64,000 nt of DNA from a virus. The stretch is from positions 1-64,000 of IMG/VR virus record IMGVR_UViG_3300037222_000084. One strand, 5' to 3'. Positions 6,935-15,607 of the stretch are shown here, one piece after another. The first letter of the stretch is position 1; each line of letters begins with the position of its first letter. The position numbers and the translations under genes were made by a program. A model generated the notes under the pieces. The model had not been told where the DNA came from and ran no database searches. It saw only the letters and a list, made by a program, of their open reading frames with translations.

Positions 6935-7207
6935 ATGTCAGACAAAGAACGCAACGTGCGCGATGTGATAAACGATGTGAACAAGATGGCTGCTGCTGGA
7001 GTGCTCATACCACAGTATGAGGTTGAGGCTGATTCGTACATATGTTTCGTTGTGAGAAACCCTAATGGTCGCAGCATGTTGCACGCTGGGCGTATGGGCA
7101 TCTATCCAGAGGAACTGCAAAAATCGTTCCTAGGACTGTTTTTGAACGAACACATGGATAACTATAAGGTAATTGGCATCTATCAAATGTCGGAGTGGGC
7201 CAAATGA
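6935..7207 (+). CDS. Hypothetical protein, 90 aa
   Basis: Follows TAGGAGATGTT. Mixed alpha/beta composition and no family recognised. It overlaps the next gene by 4 nt. Confidence 0.6.
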   Translation: MSDKERNVRDVINDVNKMAAAGVLIPQYEVEADSYICFVVRNPNGRSMLHAGRMGIYPEELQKSFLGLFLNEHMDNYKVIGIYQMSEWAK

Positions 7208-7500
7208 GCAAAATCATTTCAATATTATACGAAGGAGTATTAATACGCATTGATGAGACAAGCACGCGATTTGATTGGCATTGGCCTCACACGCCCATTG
7301 GCATGGTCAAATATACGCCGCGCAAGGGCTCTAAACAGTTCCACTATGTTTATTTTGGACAGCAGGACGAGACAGCGTTAAATCTAGCTAATCGGCACTT
7401 AACCAATGAAATCGCTGAGTTACAGTCCAGAATTGAAGGTCTTAAATTGAGACTTTTTACAAAGGAAAACGTAACAAAACAACACGGTGTTGTAAAATGA
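7204..7500 (+). CDS. Hypothetical protein, 98 aa
   Basis: Starts at the ATGA overlap. The N-terminal half is beta-rich and aromatic (FDWHWPHTP), and the C-terminal third is a likely coiled coil (NRHLTNEIAELQSRIEGLKL). Function unknown. Confidence 0.6.
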   Translation: MSKIISILYEGVLIRIDETSTRFDWHWPHTPIGMVKYTPRKGSKQFHYVYFGQQDETALNLANRHLTNEIAELQSRIEGLKLRLFTKENVTKQHGVVK

Positions 7501-8144
7501 GCAATGTAAATTTGGCAGACATACCATGCGAAGTACCTGACAAATTGACCGATACTAGTACGCTCGGTAGACGTGTCACAGAGATACTAAAGCGTATCAA
7601 TTTTCCCAACAGGGAACGTACCGTTATAGCGTTTGACAGCACAATGTTTGGTCTGCAAATTAGGATGCAACTTGAGGCCACAGACACGCGGACTGGTGGT
7701 CCCATATCGTTACAGCATTCGAGACAGGTCAACTCACAGATGAGCGACCAAGAGTTAGCGCGTCAAATATGCATACTCATGTCTCAAACTGCGATACACG
7801 AGTTTATGGAAAACTTTAGGTTTGACGGCGCTATCATGTTCAATCCACACGACGAAGGGCGCAATGGCATACTTTTTGATGCTGTCGCTAAGGCCGCATC
7901 GTTTCCTGAGCCTAAGGTTGACGATGGTTTTATTAAATTCAATATACCGCTGGCAGATACTTATTCCTATTCGTTTTACCACAGTAACCATAAGAAACCT
8001 AAGCCTTTACCAGACGTTGAGCCCGATCTCAAAACGTTACCACCGCTTGAGAGAGCGCGTGCGTTGAAGGAAAAGAATAAGAAAGTACAAAGCAATTTTG
8101 GTGCCAAAGACTGGCGTGCAAAACTGAGACGAGATGCTGCTTAA
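7497..8144 (+). CDS. Hypothetical protein, 215 aa
   Basis: Starts at the ATGA overlap. The C-terminal 50 residues are basic and charged (ERARALKEKNKKVQ). No domain recognised. It ends the unit before a new sigma-70-like promoter. Confidence 0.6.
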   Translation: MSNVNLADIPCEVPDKLTDTSTLGRRVTEILKRINFPNRERTVIAFDSTMFGLQIRMQLEATDTRTGGPISLQHSRQVNSQMSDQELARQICILMSQTAIHEFMENFRFDGAIMFNPHDEGRNGILFDAVAKAASFPEPKVDDGFIKFNIPLADTYSYSFYHSNHKKPKPLPDVEPDLKTLPPLERARALKEKNKKVQSNFGAKDWRAKLRRDAA

Positions 8145-8152
8145 AATAGTTG

Positions 8153-8180
8153 TTGCAATGCGTTTTGTTAGTGGTAGTAT
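8153..8180 (+). promoter_or_regulatory. Sigma-70-like promoter
   Basis: TTGCAA and TAGTAT are separated by 16 nt, 35 nt before the next start. Confidence 0.45.
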
Positions 8181-8214
8181 TTACATAACGGCCTAAGTGC
8201 CAAGGGAGAATCAG

Positions 8215-8556
8215 ATGGGAAAACGTAAACGTAGAGACTATGAGTGTGGATTTACCGAGACCGTGATTGAGGCACCTAAGTTTGCCAAACTCTTGGCTCT
8301 TAACACGCTGCGATTCACAAACCGCAAAACCCTGACTGGTGAGTTTGTGTGGGGATTCGATGAAGGCTATATCGTGACCACAAACGATCCGTTGACTGGC
8401 AACTATAAACAGCCCGTCAATATGCACCTCCAAATTGGAGTAGCTGGTGACATTGGTGTTGTTGGCACAAAATCATTCCGTGATCGCGTGGCAAAATTTC
8501 TCAAGCGTAATGCGCTGAGCGCAGACTTCGACGGATCGACTCGACGTTACGTTTAA
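8215..8556 (+). CDS. Hypothetical protein, 113 aa
   Basis: The ATG at 8215 follows AGGGAGAATC and is preferred over an in-frame GTG at 8197. The N-terminus is basic (MGKRKRRDYECG). No family recognised. Confidence 0.6.
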   Translation: MGKRKRRDYECGFTETVIEAPKFAKLLALNTLRFTNRKTLTGEFVWGFDEGYIVTTNDPLTGNYKQPVNMHLQIGVAGDIGVVGTKSFRDRVAKFLKRNALSADFDGSTRRYV

Positions 8557-8580
8557 TTAACTCTTAACAAAGGATTTTTT

Positions 8581-8883
8581 ATGACAACGACTCAAAATGC
8601 TCTAGTTGTAAAGCGTTACGCAAACCGCAAACTGTACGATACTGAGAACTCAAAGTATATCACTTTGAAACAGATCGCTGCTGAGATCAAAACGGGACGC
8701 GAAGTGCGAGTGATGGACAATGAATCAAAACAAGACATCACAGCTACCACTCTGTTGCTGGCTCTCGTTGAGACTGAGGATGGTACTACCGAGGCTAGCG
8801 TGCTAGCAGGCATTCTACGCGCTGGAGGTTTAGCTCAATACGTGGCAGGTCTCAAGGCTAACCAACACCAGTTTTTGCCATAG
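8581..8883 (+). CDS. PhaR-like PHB-accumulation regulator domain
   Basis: 100 aa. Residues 10-60 (VKRYANRKLYDTENSKYITL, then EVRVMDNESKQDIT) match the PHB/PHA accumulation regulator N-terminal DNA-binding domain (PHB_acc_N). In bacteria PhaR represses phasin and granule genes and responds to polyhydroxybutyrate. Here the C-terminal PHB-binding part is short or absent, so it may act as a small phage regulator of host storage-polymer genes or of phage genes. The ribosome site is AAAGGA. Confidence 0.85.
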   Translation: MTTTQNALVVKRYANRKLYDTENSKYITLKQIAAEIKTGREVRVMDNESKQDITATTLLLALVETEDGTTEASVLAGILRAGGLAQYVAGLKANQHQFLP

Positions 8884-8891
8884 GAGATGTT

Positions 8892-9191
8892 ATGGTAACT
8901 ATTAATAAAGATATGAACATTGAATTGTCCACTGGCACGACTATTGATGTTGAGGTCGAAGTATTTGGTATCTTCGATTCTCAGTTTGGCGCAGATGCAG
9001 ACGGCAATAGAGGCGAGGGACGTTGGCTTATTGATTCTCACGGCTATTCTGTTAGCGATAACGTTTCGCTGACTGCCGAAGAAGAGGACGAACTAGATGA
9101 AAAGATTGAAGAAATTGTGTATGATGGGCAATGGGACTTCGCCAATGCAGACGACAACATCGTTGACGATGAGGGCGTTGATCTTTACTAG
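8892..9191 (+). CDS. Hypothetical acidic protein, 99 aa
   Basis: TAGGAGATGTT precedes the ATG. The C-terminal half is strongly acidic (EEEDELDEKIEEIV), as in DNA-mimic or calcium-binding proteins, but no motif settles it. Its 3' end overlaps the signal peptide of the next gene. Confidence 0.6.
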   Translation: MVTINKDMNIELSTGTTIDVEVEVFGIFDSQFGADADGNRGEGRWLIDSHGYSVSDNVSLTAEEEDELDEKIEEIVYDGQWDFANADDNIVDDEGVDLY

Positions 9192-9675
9192 CCTGGCATG
9201 CTTATTGCTTGGATGTAATAGAGGGCTGCCGTTGCCTGCACCACAGGTTAGCATTGATCCAGTGCTGCAACCGTATGTTAACGACTTCGTTGCTGACGCT
9301 GCCTCTGTGGGCCGCACGATTGATATTAATAACCTAATCGTGCAGTTTGCGCCAGACTTAGGCAATAGCTCATTGGGCGAGACTGTGGGCGAGTGTAAGA
9401 TACAGTATTACAATGGGAATGTTTACGGCACGCCCACGATACTGATAGACAGGCCTTTCTTTGAAGGCACCGATGCGTGGTCGCGACACACTGTTATGTA
9501 TCACGAAATGGGACACTGTGTCTTATTCCGAGTGCATAGACTTGATTGGATATCGCTCTATGGTCCTGATTTGTTTCAGCATTCTATTGCATCATCTATC
9601 ATGTATCCGTATGTGGTCGCGAGTGCGGACGCTCAGATGTTCTCAAATTATTACGTATCGGAGATGTTCCAATGA
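9169..9675 (+). CDS. Lipoprotein zinc metallopeptidase (metzincin-like)
   Basis: 168 aa from ATG 9169. MRALIFTSLACLLLGC is a lipoprotein signal with Cys16. H112-E-M-G-H116 is a zincin motif, with H123 as the likely third ligand, followed by SIMYPY (143-148) at the place of a metzincin Met-turn. This predicts an outer-membrane-anchored zinc protease. The spacing to the third His is one residue longer than the usual HExxHxxGxxH. It may modify surface proteins or block superinfection. Upstream in-frame ATGs would hide the signal. Confidence 0.75.
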   Translation: MRALIFTSLACLLLGCNRGLPLPAPQVSIDPVLQPYVNDFVADAASVGRTIDINNLIVQFAPDLGNSSLGETVGECKIQYYNGNVYGTPTILIDRPFFEGTDAWSRHTVMYHEMGHCVLFRVHRLDWISLYGPDLFQHSIASSIMYPYVVASADAQMFSNYYVSEMFQ

Positions 9676-9878
9676 AGTCTAAACATGGCATGATGCTTGC
9701 AGCTATCTTTGGCTTATTCGCTGTCGCTAGCGGTCACGTACCTGTCTACCACGAGCCTAAGAAGAAGGCCCAGGACTTCACAGACGAAGAGTTAGAGGCG
9801 GTTAGGTCCTGCGCTACCAAACAGGAGCGCAAAGCAATGGTGAACGAACTACGGCGTAAATACGCTAAGAAGGTCTAA
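9672..9878 (+). CDS. Small secreted or membrane-anchored protein
   Basis: 68 aa, ATGA overlap with the metallopeptidase. The N-terminal hydrophobic helix (MMLAAIFGLFAVASG) is followed by a charged tail. It could be an export partner of the preceding lipoprotein. Function unknown. Confidence 0.6.
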   Translation: MKSKHGMMLAAIFGLFAVASGHVPVYHEPKKKAQDFTDEELEAVRSCATKQERKAMVNELRRKYAKKV

Positions 9879-9879
9879 C

Positions 9880-10353
9880 ATGGTGTATCTATTGTGTTTT
9901 AACTCCAAACTGAAACATGCTAAGCATTATATTGGTTACACTAAAACTCCAGACGGATTAGAGCCACGCATGGAAAAGCACAGAAAAGGCACTGGTTCCA
10001 AGCTGATGGCTGCTGTCGCTAAGGCTGGCATAGATTTTGTTGTCACGCGCATGTGGCCAAATGGAGACCAGACATTTGAACGTATGCTCAAAAACAAGAA
10101 GAATTCCAAATACTTATGTCCGAATTGCACGCCGAATATCAAAGCGGTACAGTACGTATTGCACGATATTGAAACGCTCCCAATTGATGCGTCGAACTCT
10201 TCGACTTTGCCTAATAGTTCGACACTTGTAATCATTGAGGATTCTTACGTAACGTCTAATCCATTGACATATCAGGCCTTCCAAGTCAACCACAGGCCCT
10301 GGCGACAGCGGCACACCGATTGCTATAGTATACCTGCAACAAGGAGTTGTTAG
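9880..10353 (+). CDS. GIY-YIG nuclease-like protein
   Basis: 157 aa. VYLLCF at the N-terminus and HYIGYTK at 26-32 are the two GIY-YIG strands. RMEKHRKGTGSKLM supplies the helix, and E77 in FERMLKNKKN the metal-binding Glu, followed by a CPNC pair. The last 55 residues do not resemble the family and are probably disordered. Small GIY-YIG proteins of this type are common in large phages. Confidence 0.75.
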   Translation: MVYLLCFNSKLKHAKHYIGYTKTPDGLEPRMEKHRKGTGSKLMAAVAKAGIDFVVTRMWPNGDQTFERMLKNKKNSKYLCPNCTPNIKAVQYVLHDIETLPIDASNSSTLPNSSTLVIIEDSYVTSNPLTYQAFQVNHRPWRQRHTDCYSIPATRSC

Positions 10354-12471
10354 ATGAAACTAGCCGCCCACGATAATTCAATGGAGACAAACACAGAGAC
10401 GGTCTCCCAGAACTTTGGAATTGGCAATCTTGCTGTATTGATTGGCCTATTGCGTAAGAATGTGTACCAGCATCGCATTCGTACTCTCGTTCAAGAGTAT
10501 ATGTCAAATGGACGCGATTCTCAACGTGAGGCGAAAACCTCTAAGCGCATGGTCGTGAGTATTCCCAATGAGTTAAGTCCTGTGTTTAAGGTGCGTGACT
10601 TTGGTGTTGGTATCACTCCGCAACGTATGAGCGGCGTATTCCTTCAGTACGGTAACTCAACCAAACGTAAGAGCAACAAAGAAACGGGCGGTTTTGGTAT
10701 CGGTGGTAAATCTGCGTTTGCATACACAGATTCTTTCACTGTTATCTCTATCACTAATGGAGTAAAGCGTACTTATGTCGCACACTTAGGTAGCGCCAAC
10801 GAAGGTAGCATGGATTTGCTGTCTGAAGTTGAGACAACAGAAGAATCTGGTGTTGAAATTCAAGTGGCTATTAAGCCCAATGATTCTCGTGAGTTTCGTC
10901 AGTCTGTATTTCGTGCAATGTATTTCTGGGCAGATACGGAACGCCCAGAGTTACGTGGACTTAGCTCATTGACAGATCAAATCGTCCATAAGCCTGGCCT
11001 TATGATTGGCAAAGAGTTAGAGATCAATGCAAATCCCATTCCAGATTTTATCCAAATGGACTATCACGCAAAATGCCTATTAGTTATTGATGGTATCCCC
11101 TATCCCGTGGGCGAAGATTTGATCGAGAAAATCCCAAATATGGAAAGTCTTTTGGAGCGACTTGTCTCAAAGGCGATCATCCACATTGGCAACGGTGTTA
11201 TCGAAGTCGCTATGTCTCGCGAACAAATTGCTGACAGCCCGTTTACTCTTGAGGCAATGGGCGACTTGGCTAAGACAATGGAGAATAGCCTTAAGTCTCA
11301 CATTACTACGATTTTCAAACAGGCTAAGACCAATGCTGAATGGATTAAGGCATTCAAAGAACTCTCTAAGTTTGCGAATGTTGACGATTATTCTAAGTTT
11401 GGTGACTATTCGATTGAGCGTAACTCAATCCAGTCAACGAAGTTTGCAGACATTGAATGCACACACGTTAGCCTTCGCACCAAGCGACGCGCTAAGAATG
11501 CCTCGCTAGAGCGTGAGACTGGACGTTTCATCACGCTGGATAACGTTGACCACGTATTCGTTTGTGATCTAACTGAGCCAGTAGTGACTCAAAATAAGAG
11601 AATGCGCGAGTACATGGAGCGCACGAATCGCATGTCAATGATGCTCATAAATGCGACAGAGAAGAAAATCGCAGACCCTAAATGGGTACGCCCTGCGCAA
11701 GTATCTGGACAGCCTTTAGTTATGGCTCCCATGATTGTGTCTCTGACATTTAAGGACAGCAAGAAGGTGTTGGCAAAAATCACTGCCGACTTCAACGCTA
11801 AGAACCTGTCTACGCTGCCCTATACGCCCACTGTGCGTATTCCGAAGGCTAAGCGTGATAGGACCAAAGAGATGTTCACGATGCACGAGAGCACTGGTAG
11901 TGGCAAATCACCAAAGACTACCACCATTGAGACTGTGCAAGCTACCTCAGATATGTATTACTACATTCCGTTCAAGCAGTACGACAAATTCGAGAATGAA
12001 CTCAACGACTTGTTCCATTATATGGATAAACAAAAGATTACACTATGCGCTATGACTGAGGATAGTATCAGTATGGTACAGGGTTGCAAACAGTTCAAGT
12101 CGTATACGGAATGGAAAACCAATTTTAAGCCAGATGCTAAAACGCTGGCACGCATGAAGGGCTCTAAGGCAAAGAACTGTAAGCATGTGAATTTGCTCAA
12201 GAGATCGAAAGAAGCTATCAAGGATAAGCATGTGGCACTGATGTTGCAAGAGTACAAGAACAACGTGATTGAGAGCGACATTGTACCAAAAACGATTTTG
12301 GATTGGTGTAAAGACGATCTGGCTCATTTTGTGGCAGAAGATGAGAAGTTGACAAAGCTTCTGAAAGAAGTATATCCTTTAGTTGGCGCATTGGAAAACG
12401 CTTACAACGTTACCACTGAGCATGTGGATGAATTGATTGTGTATATTAACGCTAAAAGCAAAGGGAGATAA
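10354..12471 (+). CDS. rIIA: rIIA-like protein (GHKL ATPase N-terminus)
   Basis: 705 aa. A GHKL ATP-binding fold is clear: N-box QEYMSNGRDSQRE (47-59), G1 RDFGVGIT (81-88) and G2 GGFGIGGKSAF (112-122). Length and the neighbouring rIIB-like gene match T4 rIIA, a membrane-associated protein linked to lysis inhibition and exclusion by lambda Rex. The C-terminal two thirds have no recognised domain. An AAGGAG site precedes the start. Confidence 0.8.
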   Translation: MKLAAHDNSMETNTETVSQNFGIGNLAVLIGLLRKNVYQHRIRTLVQEYMSNGRDSQREAKTSKRMVVSIPNELSPVFKVRDFGVGITPQRMSGVFLQYGNSTKRKSNKETGGFGIGGKSAFAYTDSFTVISITNGVKRTYVAHLGSANEGSMDLLSEVETTEESGVEIQVAIKPNDSREFRQSVFRAMYFWADTERPELRGLSSLTDQIVHKPGLMIGKELEINANPIPDFIQMDYHAKCLLVIDGIPYPVGEDLIEKIPNMESLLERLVSKAIIHIGNGVIEVAMSREQIADSPFTLEAMGDLAKTMENSLKSHITTIFKQAKTNAEWIKAFKELSKFANVDDYSKFGDYSIERNSIQSTKFADIECTHVSLRTKRRAKNASLERETGRFITLDNVDHVFVCDLTEPVVTQNKRMREYMERTNRMSMMLINATEKKIADPKWVRPAQVSGQPLVMAPMIVSLTFKDSKKVLAKITADFNAKNLSTLPYTPTVRIPKAKRDRTKEMFTMHESTGSGKSPKTTTIETVQATSDMYYYIPFKQYDKFENELNDLFHYMDKQKITLCAMTEDSISMVQGCKQFKSYTEWKTNFKPDAKTLARMKGSKAKNCKHVNLLKRSKEAIKDKHVALMLQEYKNNVIESDIVPKTILDWCKDDLAHFVAEDEKLTKLLKEVYPLVGALENAYNVTTEHVDELIVYINAKSKGR

Positions 12472-12473
12472 TT

Positions 12474-13430
12474 ATGATTCCGTTTCTGAAAACCGAAGGT
12501 TCTGTGACGCTGCACTACAATGGCAAAACCGCTACAATCGCTAAGGGGGATGCTCGATTTGATAAAGTCCTGTTAGCGATTCGCGAAAATCGAACTGCCG
12601 ATGTAATCGAGTTGGCAGACAATGATTTGTACTTCACCAAGCAAGGCTTGAAGGTGCAAGACGGAGTGCTGCAACTTGAAGGTGAGGATATGCCTCTCGA
12701 ATTGTCACAGCGTATTCTGGGCTATAAAGAGGAAAACCTGCCCATTACTTCATTGCTGGCATTCTGGGCAAACCTTAAGCAAAATCCTTCGTTTAACTCG
12801 CGTGCTATGCTGTTCAAGTTTCTTGAGAACAAAGGCCACAGTATCACTGAGGATGGTCACTTCTGTGGCTATCGCGGTGTGACCTCAGACCTCAAGGATC
12901 GCCACAGCGGTAAGTTCGACAATAGCCCTGGCTCTGTGTGTCAAGTGCCACGCGAGAGCGTTGACGACAATCCTAACAATACGTGCTCGTATGGTCTGCA
13001 TGTCGGTGGCTACGAGTATGCTAAGGACTTCGGTCGCGGTGGTAAACTCGTATTGGTCAAGGTAAACCCCAAAGACGTGGTGGCAGTACCAAACGACTAT
13101 AACGGTCAAAAGATGCGCGTATGCCGCTTTGAAGTGCTTAAAGAGGCTACTGACATTCTCGACAAGAACGTGGTTGCAGCCGATGGTGGAGACTACGACG
13201 ATGAAGTGGAGTTTGAATTTGCCGACTTCGGATTCGACGATGAAAACATTTGCGAAGGTTGCGAAGAAGACATTGGCGATGAGACAGCGCCTTGCGCAGT
13301 AGCTCCTAAGCCTAAGCACAATTTGCTGAGCCCTAAGCGCAAGAAAAGCACTTATAAGAACAACCATGCAAAACGTGGGCCAGATGGCAAATTCATTCCT
13401 AAGAAGAAGAAAGCACGAAAGGCTAAGTAA
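12474..13430 (+). CDS. rIIB: rIIB-like protein
   Basis: 318 aa, 2 nt after the rIIA-like stop with AAGGGAGA before the ATG. Residues 95-220 carry the pattern I associate with rIIB-type proteins: LENKGHSITEDGHFCGYRGV, a DRHSG..DNSPG stretch, CSYGLHVGGYEYA and VAVPNDY. The C-terminus is acidic and then lysine-rich (KKKKARKAK), with a CEGCEED pair. It is expected to act with the rIIA-like product. Confidence 0.75.
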   Translation: MIPFLKTEGSVTLHYNGKTATIAKGDARFDKVLLAIRENRTADVIELADNDLYFTKQGLKVQDGVLQLEGEDMPLELSQRILGYKEENLPITSLLAFWANLKQNPSFNSRAMLFKFLENKGHSITEDGHFCGYRGVTSDLKDRHSGKFDNSPGSVCQVPRESVDDNPNNTCSYGLHVGGYEYAKDFGRGGKLVLVKVNPKDVVAVPNDYNGQKMRVCRFEVLKEATDILDKNVVAADGGDYDDEVEFEFADFGFDDENICEGCEEDIGDETAPCAVAPKPKHNLLSPKRKKSTYKNNHAKRGPDGKFIPKKKKARKAK

Positions 13431-13684
13431 TGGAAAATCCAAGGCTAAGTAAGATCGTCGTAGATGATGTTATCTACGGCGTAATGTTCTGGGACTTCGG
13501 TAGCTTCATCAGGCTGGATGTGTACCAAAACAATCGTCGTGTTGGAATGCGCAGATTGCCCTTGACGGTGGACCAAGAATATCGGACGATTAGGTACTTG
13601 ATTCGCAGAATGGTAGGTAATTATGGGATTATGGGACGCACTGTTTCCCGTCGTAAAGAACTCAATCACGGAAGTCCCAGCTAA
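13430..13684 (+). CDS. Hypothetical protein, 84 aa
   Basis: Starts at the TAATG overlap with the rIIB-like gene. Basic, beta-rich and of unknown function. Confidence 0.55.
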   Translation: MENPRLSKIVVDDVIYGVMFWDFGSFIRLDVYQNNRRVGMRRLPLTVDQEYRTIRYLIRRMVGNYGIMGRTVSRRKELNHGSPS

Positions 13685-13838
13685 GATAGGCTGGCTAAAC
13701 TGTGAGAAATGTTCTGTCGAAGGGATTGACCTGTATATAGTTGAGCCCTACCATCAGTATTTCTGCACTGAGTGTGCCGAAGGACACATTAGGCGTCAGC
13801 GTTTTGAGGATGAAGAAAAGGATTGGAACTCTAAGTAA
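13623..13838 (+). CDS. Small zinc-ribbon-like protein
   Basis: 71 aa overlapping the previous gene by 62 nt. CEKC and CTEC pairs 21 residues apart form a likely zinc ribbon. The ribosome site is GGTAGGTAATT. Function unknown. Confidence 0.55.
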   Translation: MGLWDALFPVVKNSITEVPAKIGWLNCEKCSVEGIDLYIVEPYHQYFCTECAEGHIRRQRFEDEEKDWNSK

Positions 13839-13895
13839 CCTATGATAAGTTTTACATACACCGTGGGTTTAAGTTACCCACAGAAAGAAGTTTTT

Positions 13896-14585
13896 ATGAA
13901 AATCGTTTTTTTGGTACTGACCATTAGTATGTTGGCGGCGTGTTGCGGTCCCATTGGTGACACTGGCGCGACTGGCGCTAAGGGTGACAAAGGCGATCCT
14001 GGAGCACCTGCGCCTACTCCTACCGTGACCGCTATTCAGCAAATTGTGAATAGTGAGAATGCCTACCGCGAGACACAAGGTCAAGCACCTTTGACCTCAG
14101 GCTTAGCATGCACCGTTCAAGCTATTGCGTCTGGCACCTATTTGTCGAGTAGCAGTCCTGGATATACAGTAGCGCAAGCTATTGTATTGACTGGTACTTC
14201 TTACTCATACTTGCTGTCCACATCAATCAATCAGCCAAACGTAGCGGGTACTGCTGGCAATAGCTTGATTGATCCTGAGATTGCGCCTTTGTTCTTGAAC
14301 AACAACTATCGCATTGTCTGCACAGGACAATTGGCCGTTACTGAGGATGGTTATTACGGATTCTCTACGTCAAGCGACGACGGCTCTCTCGTTTTCGTAG
14401 ACGGCGCATTGGTAGTGGACAATGATGGAGCACATGGTCTACAGACTGTCAGTGGCACCAAACTTCTTCAAGCCGCTGTTACCCACACGTTCCAGCTACA
14501 ATACGCTGAGAGTGCTGGCGGTAACATCGGTATGATCTTGAACATGAATGGTTCTGTATTGCCTGCGGCTAACCTGTACCACTAG
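13896..14585 (+). CDS. Lipoprotein with collagen-like and PA14-like parts
   Basis: 229 aa from ATG 13896 after AGAAAGAAG. The signal MKIVFLVLTISMLAAC places a lipidated Cys at 16. About eight Gly-X-Y triplets follow (GPIGDTGATGAKGDKGDPG). The C-terminal half reads DGYYGFSTSSDDGSLVFVDG, then a NDGAHG turn and FQLQYAESAGG, as in PA14 carbohydrate-binding domains. It is likely displayed on the cell surface. An upstream ATG at 13842 is rejected because it would bury the signal. Confidence 0.7.
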   Translation: MKIVFLVLTISMLAACCGPIGDTGATGAKGDKGDPGAPAPTPTVTAIQQIVNSENAYRETQGQAPLTSGLACTVQAIASGTYLSSSSPGYTVAQAIVLTGTSYSYLLSTSINQPNVAGTAGNSLIDPEIAPLFLNNNYRIVCTGQLAVTEDGYYGFSTSSDDGSLVFVDGALVVDNDGAHGLQTVSGTKLLQAAVTHTFQLQYAESAGGNIGMILNMNGSVLPAANLYH

Positions 14586-14806
14586 TGACCGAGCATCGCT
14601 GTCGGCATTGCTCCGAACTCATTATAGTCAATGAAACTCCTAATCCTGGCGAGGATTGGGAGTGTTTTTTTGAACGCATGGACATTATCGCAGAGGCCAT
14701 AAACGGTGGCCAAATCCTACTCACATTTTGTCGAAAAGAATGCTTGTGGTCATACCGCGTAATGAACCGCACGCACCTACGCTTGGCTGGCATCGTAACC
14801 CGTTAA
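14585..14806 (+). CDS. Small Cys-rich protein
   Basis: 73 aa starting at a GTG that overlaps the previous TAG. CRHC near the N-terminus and FCRKEC later form a probable zinc site. No family named. Confidence 0.5.
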   Translation: MTEHRCRHCSELIIVNETPNPGEDWECFFERMDIIAEAINGGQILLTFCRKECLWSYRVMNRTHLRLAGIVTR

Positions 14807-14985
14807 CGATTTAGACAGCGATCAATAGTTCTACGGCCTACTATAACAGTCCAAAACCACTAAAGAATGCTGATTTGGCCTAGTTTAGTAGTCTAAAAGT
14901 TCAACACTTGTAAAATTTGCCACAGTTGAAATCATTAGGTTTTTGGTTGGCACATGCTCTGCATTACCTATACGCAGGAGGCATC
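14807..14985. other. Intergenic promoter region
   Basis: No gene seen. AT-rich with repeated CTA/TAGT words, ending in a sigma-54-like promoter. Confidence 0.4.
14948..14963 (+). promoter_or_regulatory. Sigma-54-like promoter
   Basis: TGGCACATGCTCTGCA has GG at 14949-14950 and GC at 14961-14962. The predicted start would fall just before the GGAGG of the next gene. It is nearly the same as the site at 4798. Confidence 0.5.
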
Positions 14986-15216
14986 GTGACACGCAAAGAA
15001 GCAAACATCATAATCCTTGCAAAAATTGCAATTTATTGCAATGATAATCCTGACATCAGATTTGGTCAGGCACTGAGGAATCTAGGTGTCATCGTTGATT
15101 TTATGGGCATGGACAAACTAGAAGGCCATGTGCAATGGAGCAACCATTTTAATGAGGAACCAACTTCAATGCTTAAGCGCATGGAAGAAACTGAAAAGAA
15201 AGGGAAGTTAACATAA
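14986..15216 (+). CDS. Hypothetical protein, 76 aa
   Basis: GTG start chosen because CAGGAGG lies 6 nt upstream. PDIRFGQALRNLGV resembles a short motif of many uncharacterised phage proteins. First gene of a probable sigma-54 unit. Confidence 0.6.
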   Translation: MTRKEANIIILAKIAIYCNDNPDIRFGQALRNLGVIVDFMGMDKLEGHVQWSNHFNEEPTSMLKRMEETEKKGKLT

Positions 15217-15599
15217 TGGACAGCACAGTATTGAACAAATTCTTGGAGCAAATGGGCGAGATGCTTAAAGAGGCTAAGGACTTTAGCCTTGAGCAGCTAC
15301 CGATAGTAGCAAAGGAAATACTGCAATACCACTTAGCGGTTGACCTCGGATGGCTAGGATTCGCATTATTGCTAACGCTGGCAAGCTTAGTGGTAATTTT
15401 TTGGTTTACTCGCTTAATAAAAGCTGAAGGCCCAAGAGGTATGGAGAACTATTGGGGTATGTACTTGATACCAGGCCTTATGAATCTGATTTCCTTCATT
15501 ATTTTTGTAAACGAAGGACGAGACGCTTTAATGATCTGGCTGGCACCACGGGTTTATTTGTTGGAATATATTTCACGACTTTTACCACACACTCACTAG
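15216..15599 (+). CDS. Membrane protein, 127 aa
   Basis: TAATG overlap with the previous gene. An N-terminal amphipathic region (about 1-40) is followed by two or three hydrophobic helices (WLGFALLLTLASLVVIFWF and YLIPGLMNLISFIIFV). A holin or exclusion role is possible but not supported by a family match. Confidence 0.6.
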   Translation: MDSTVLNKFLEQMGEMLKEAKDFSLEQLPIVAKEILQYHLAVDLGWLGFALLLTLASLVVIFWFTRLIKAEGPRGMENYWGMYLIPGLMNLISFIIFVNEGRDALMIWLAPRVYLLEYISRLLPHTH

Positions 15600-15607
15600 G
15601 AGGATTT

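Noticed and set aside
9193-9212. TGGCATGCTTATTGCT as a sigma-54 promoter
   Set aside because: The match is good but it lies inside the metallopeptidase signal sequence with no gene start near enough; kept only as a note.
12885-13442. 185-aa minus-strand ORF opposite the rIIB-like gene
   Set aside because: Shadow frame; the plus-strand product has recognisable motifs.
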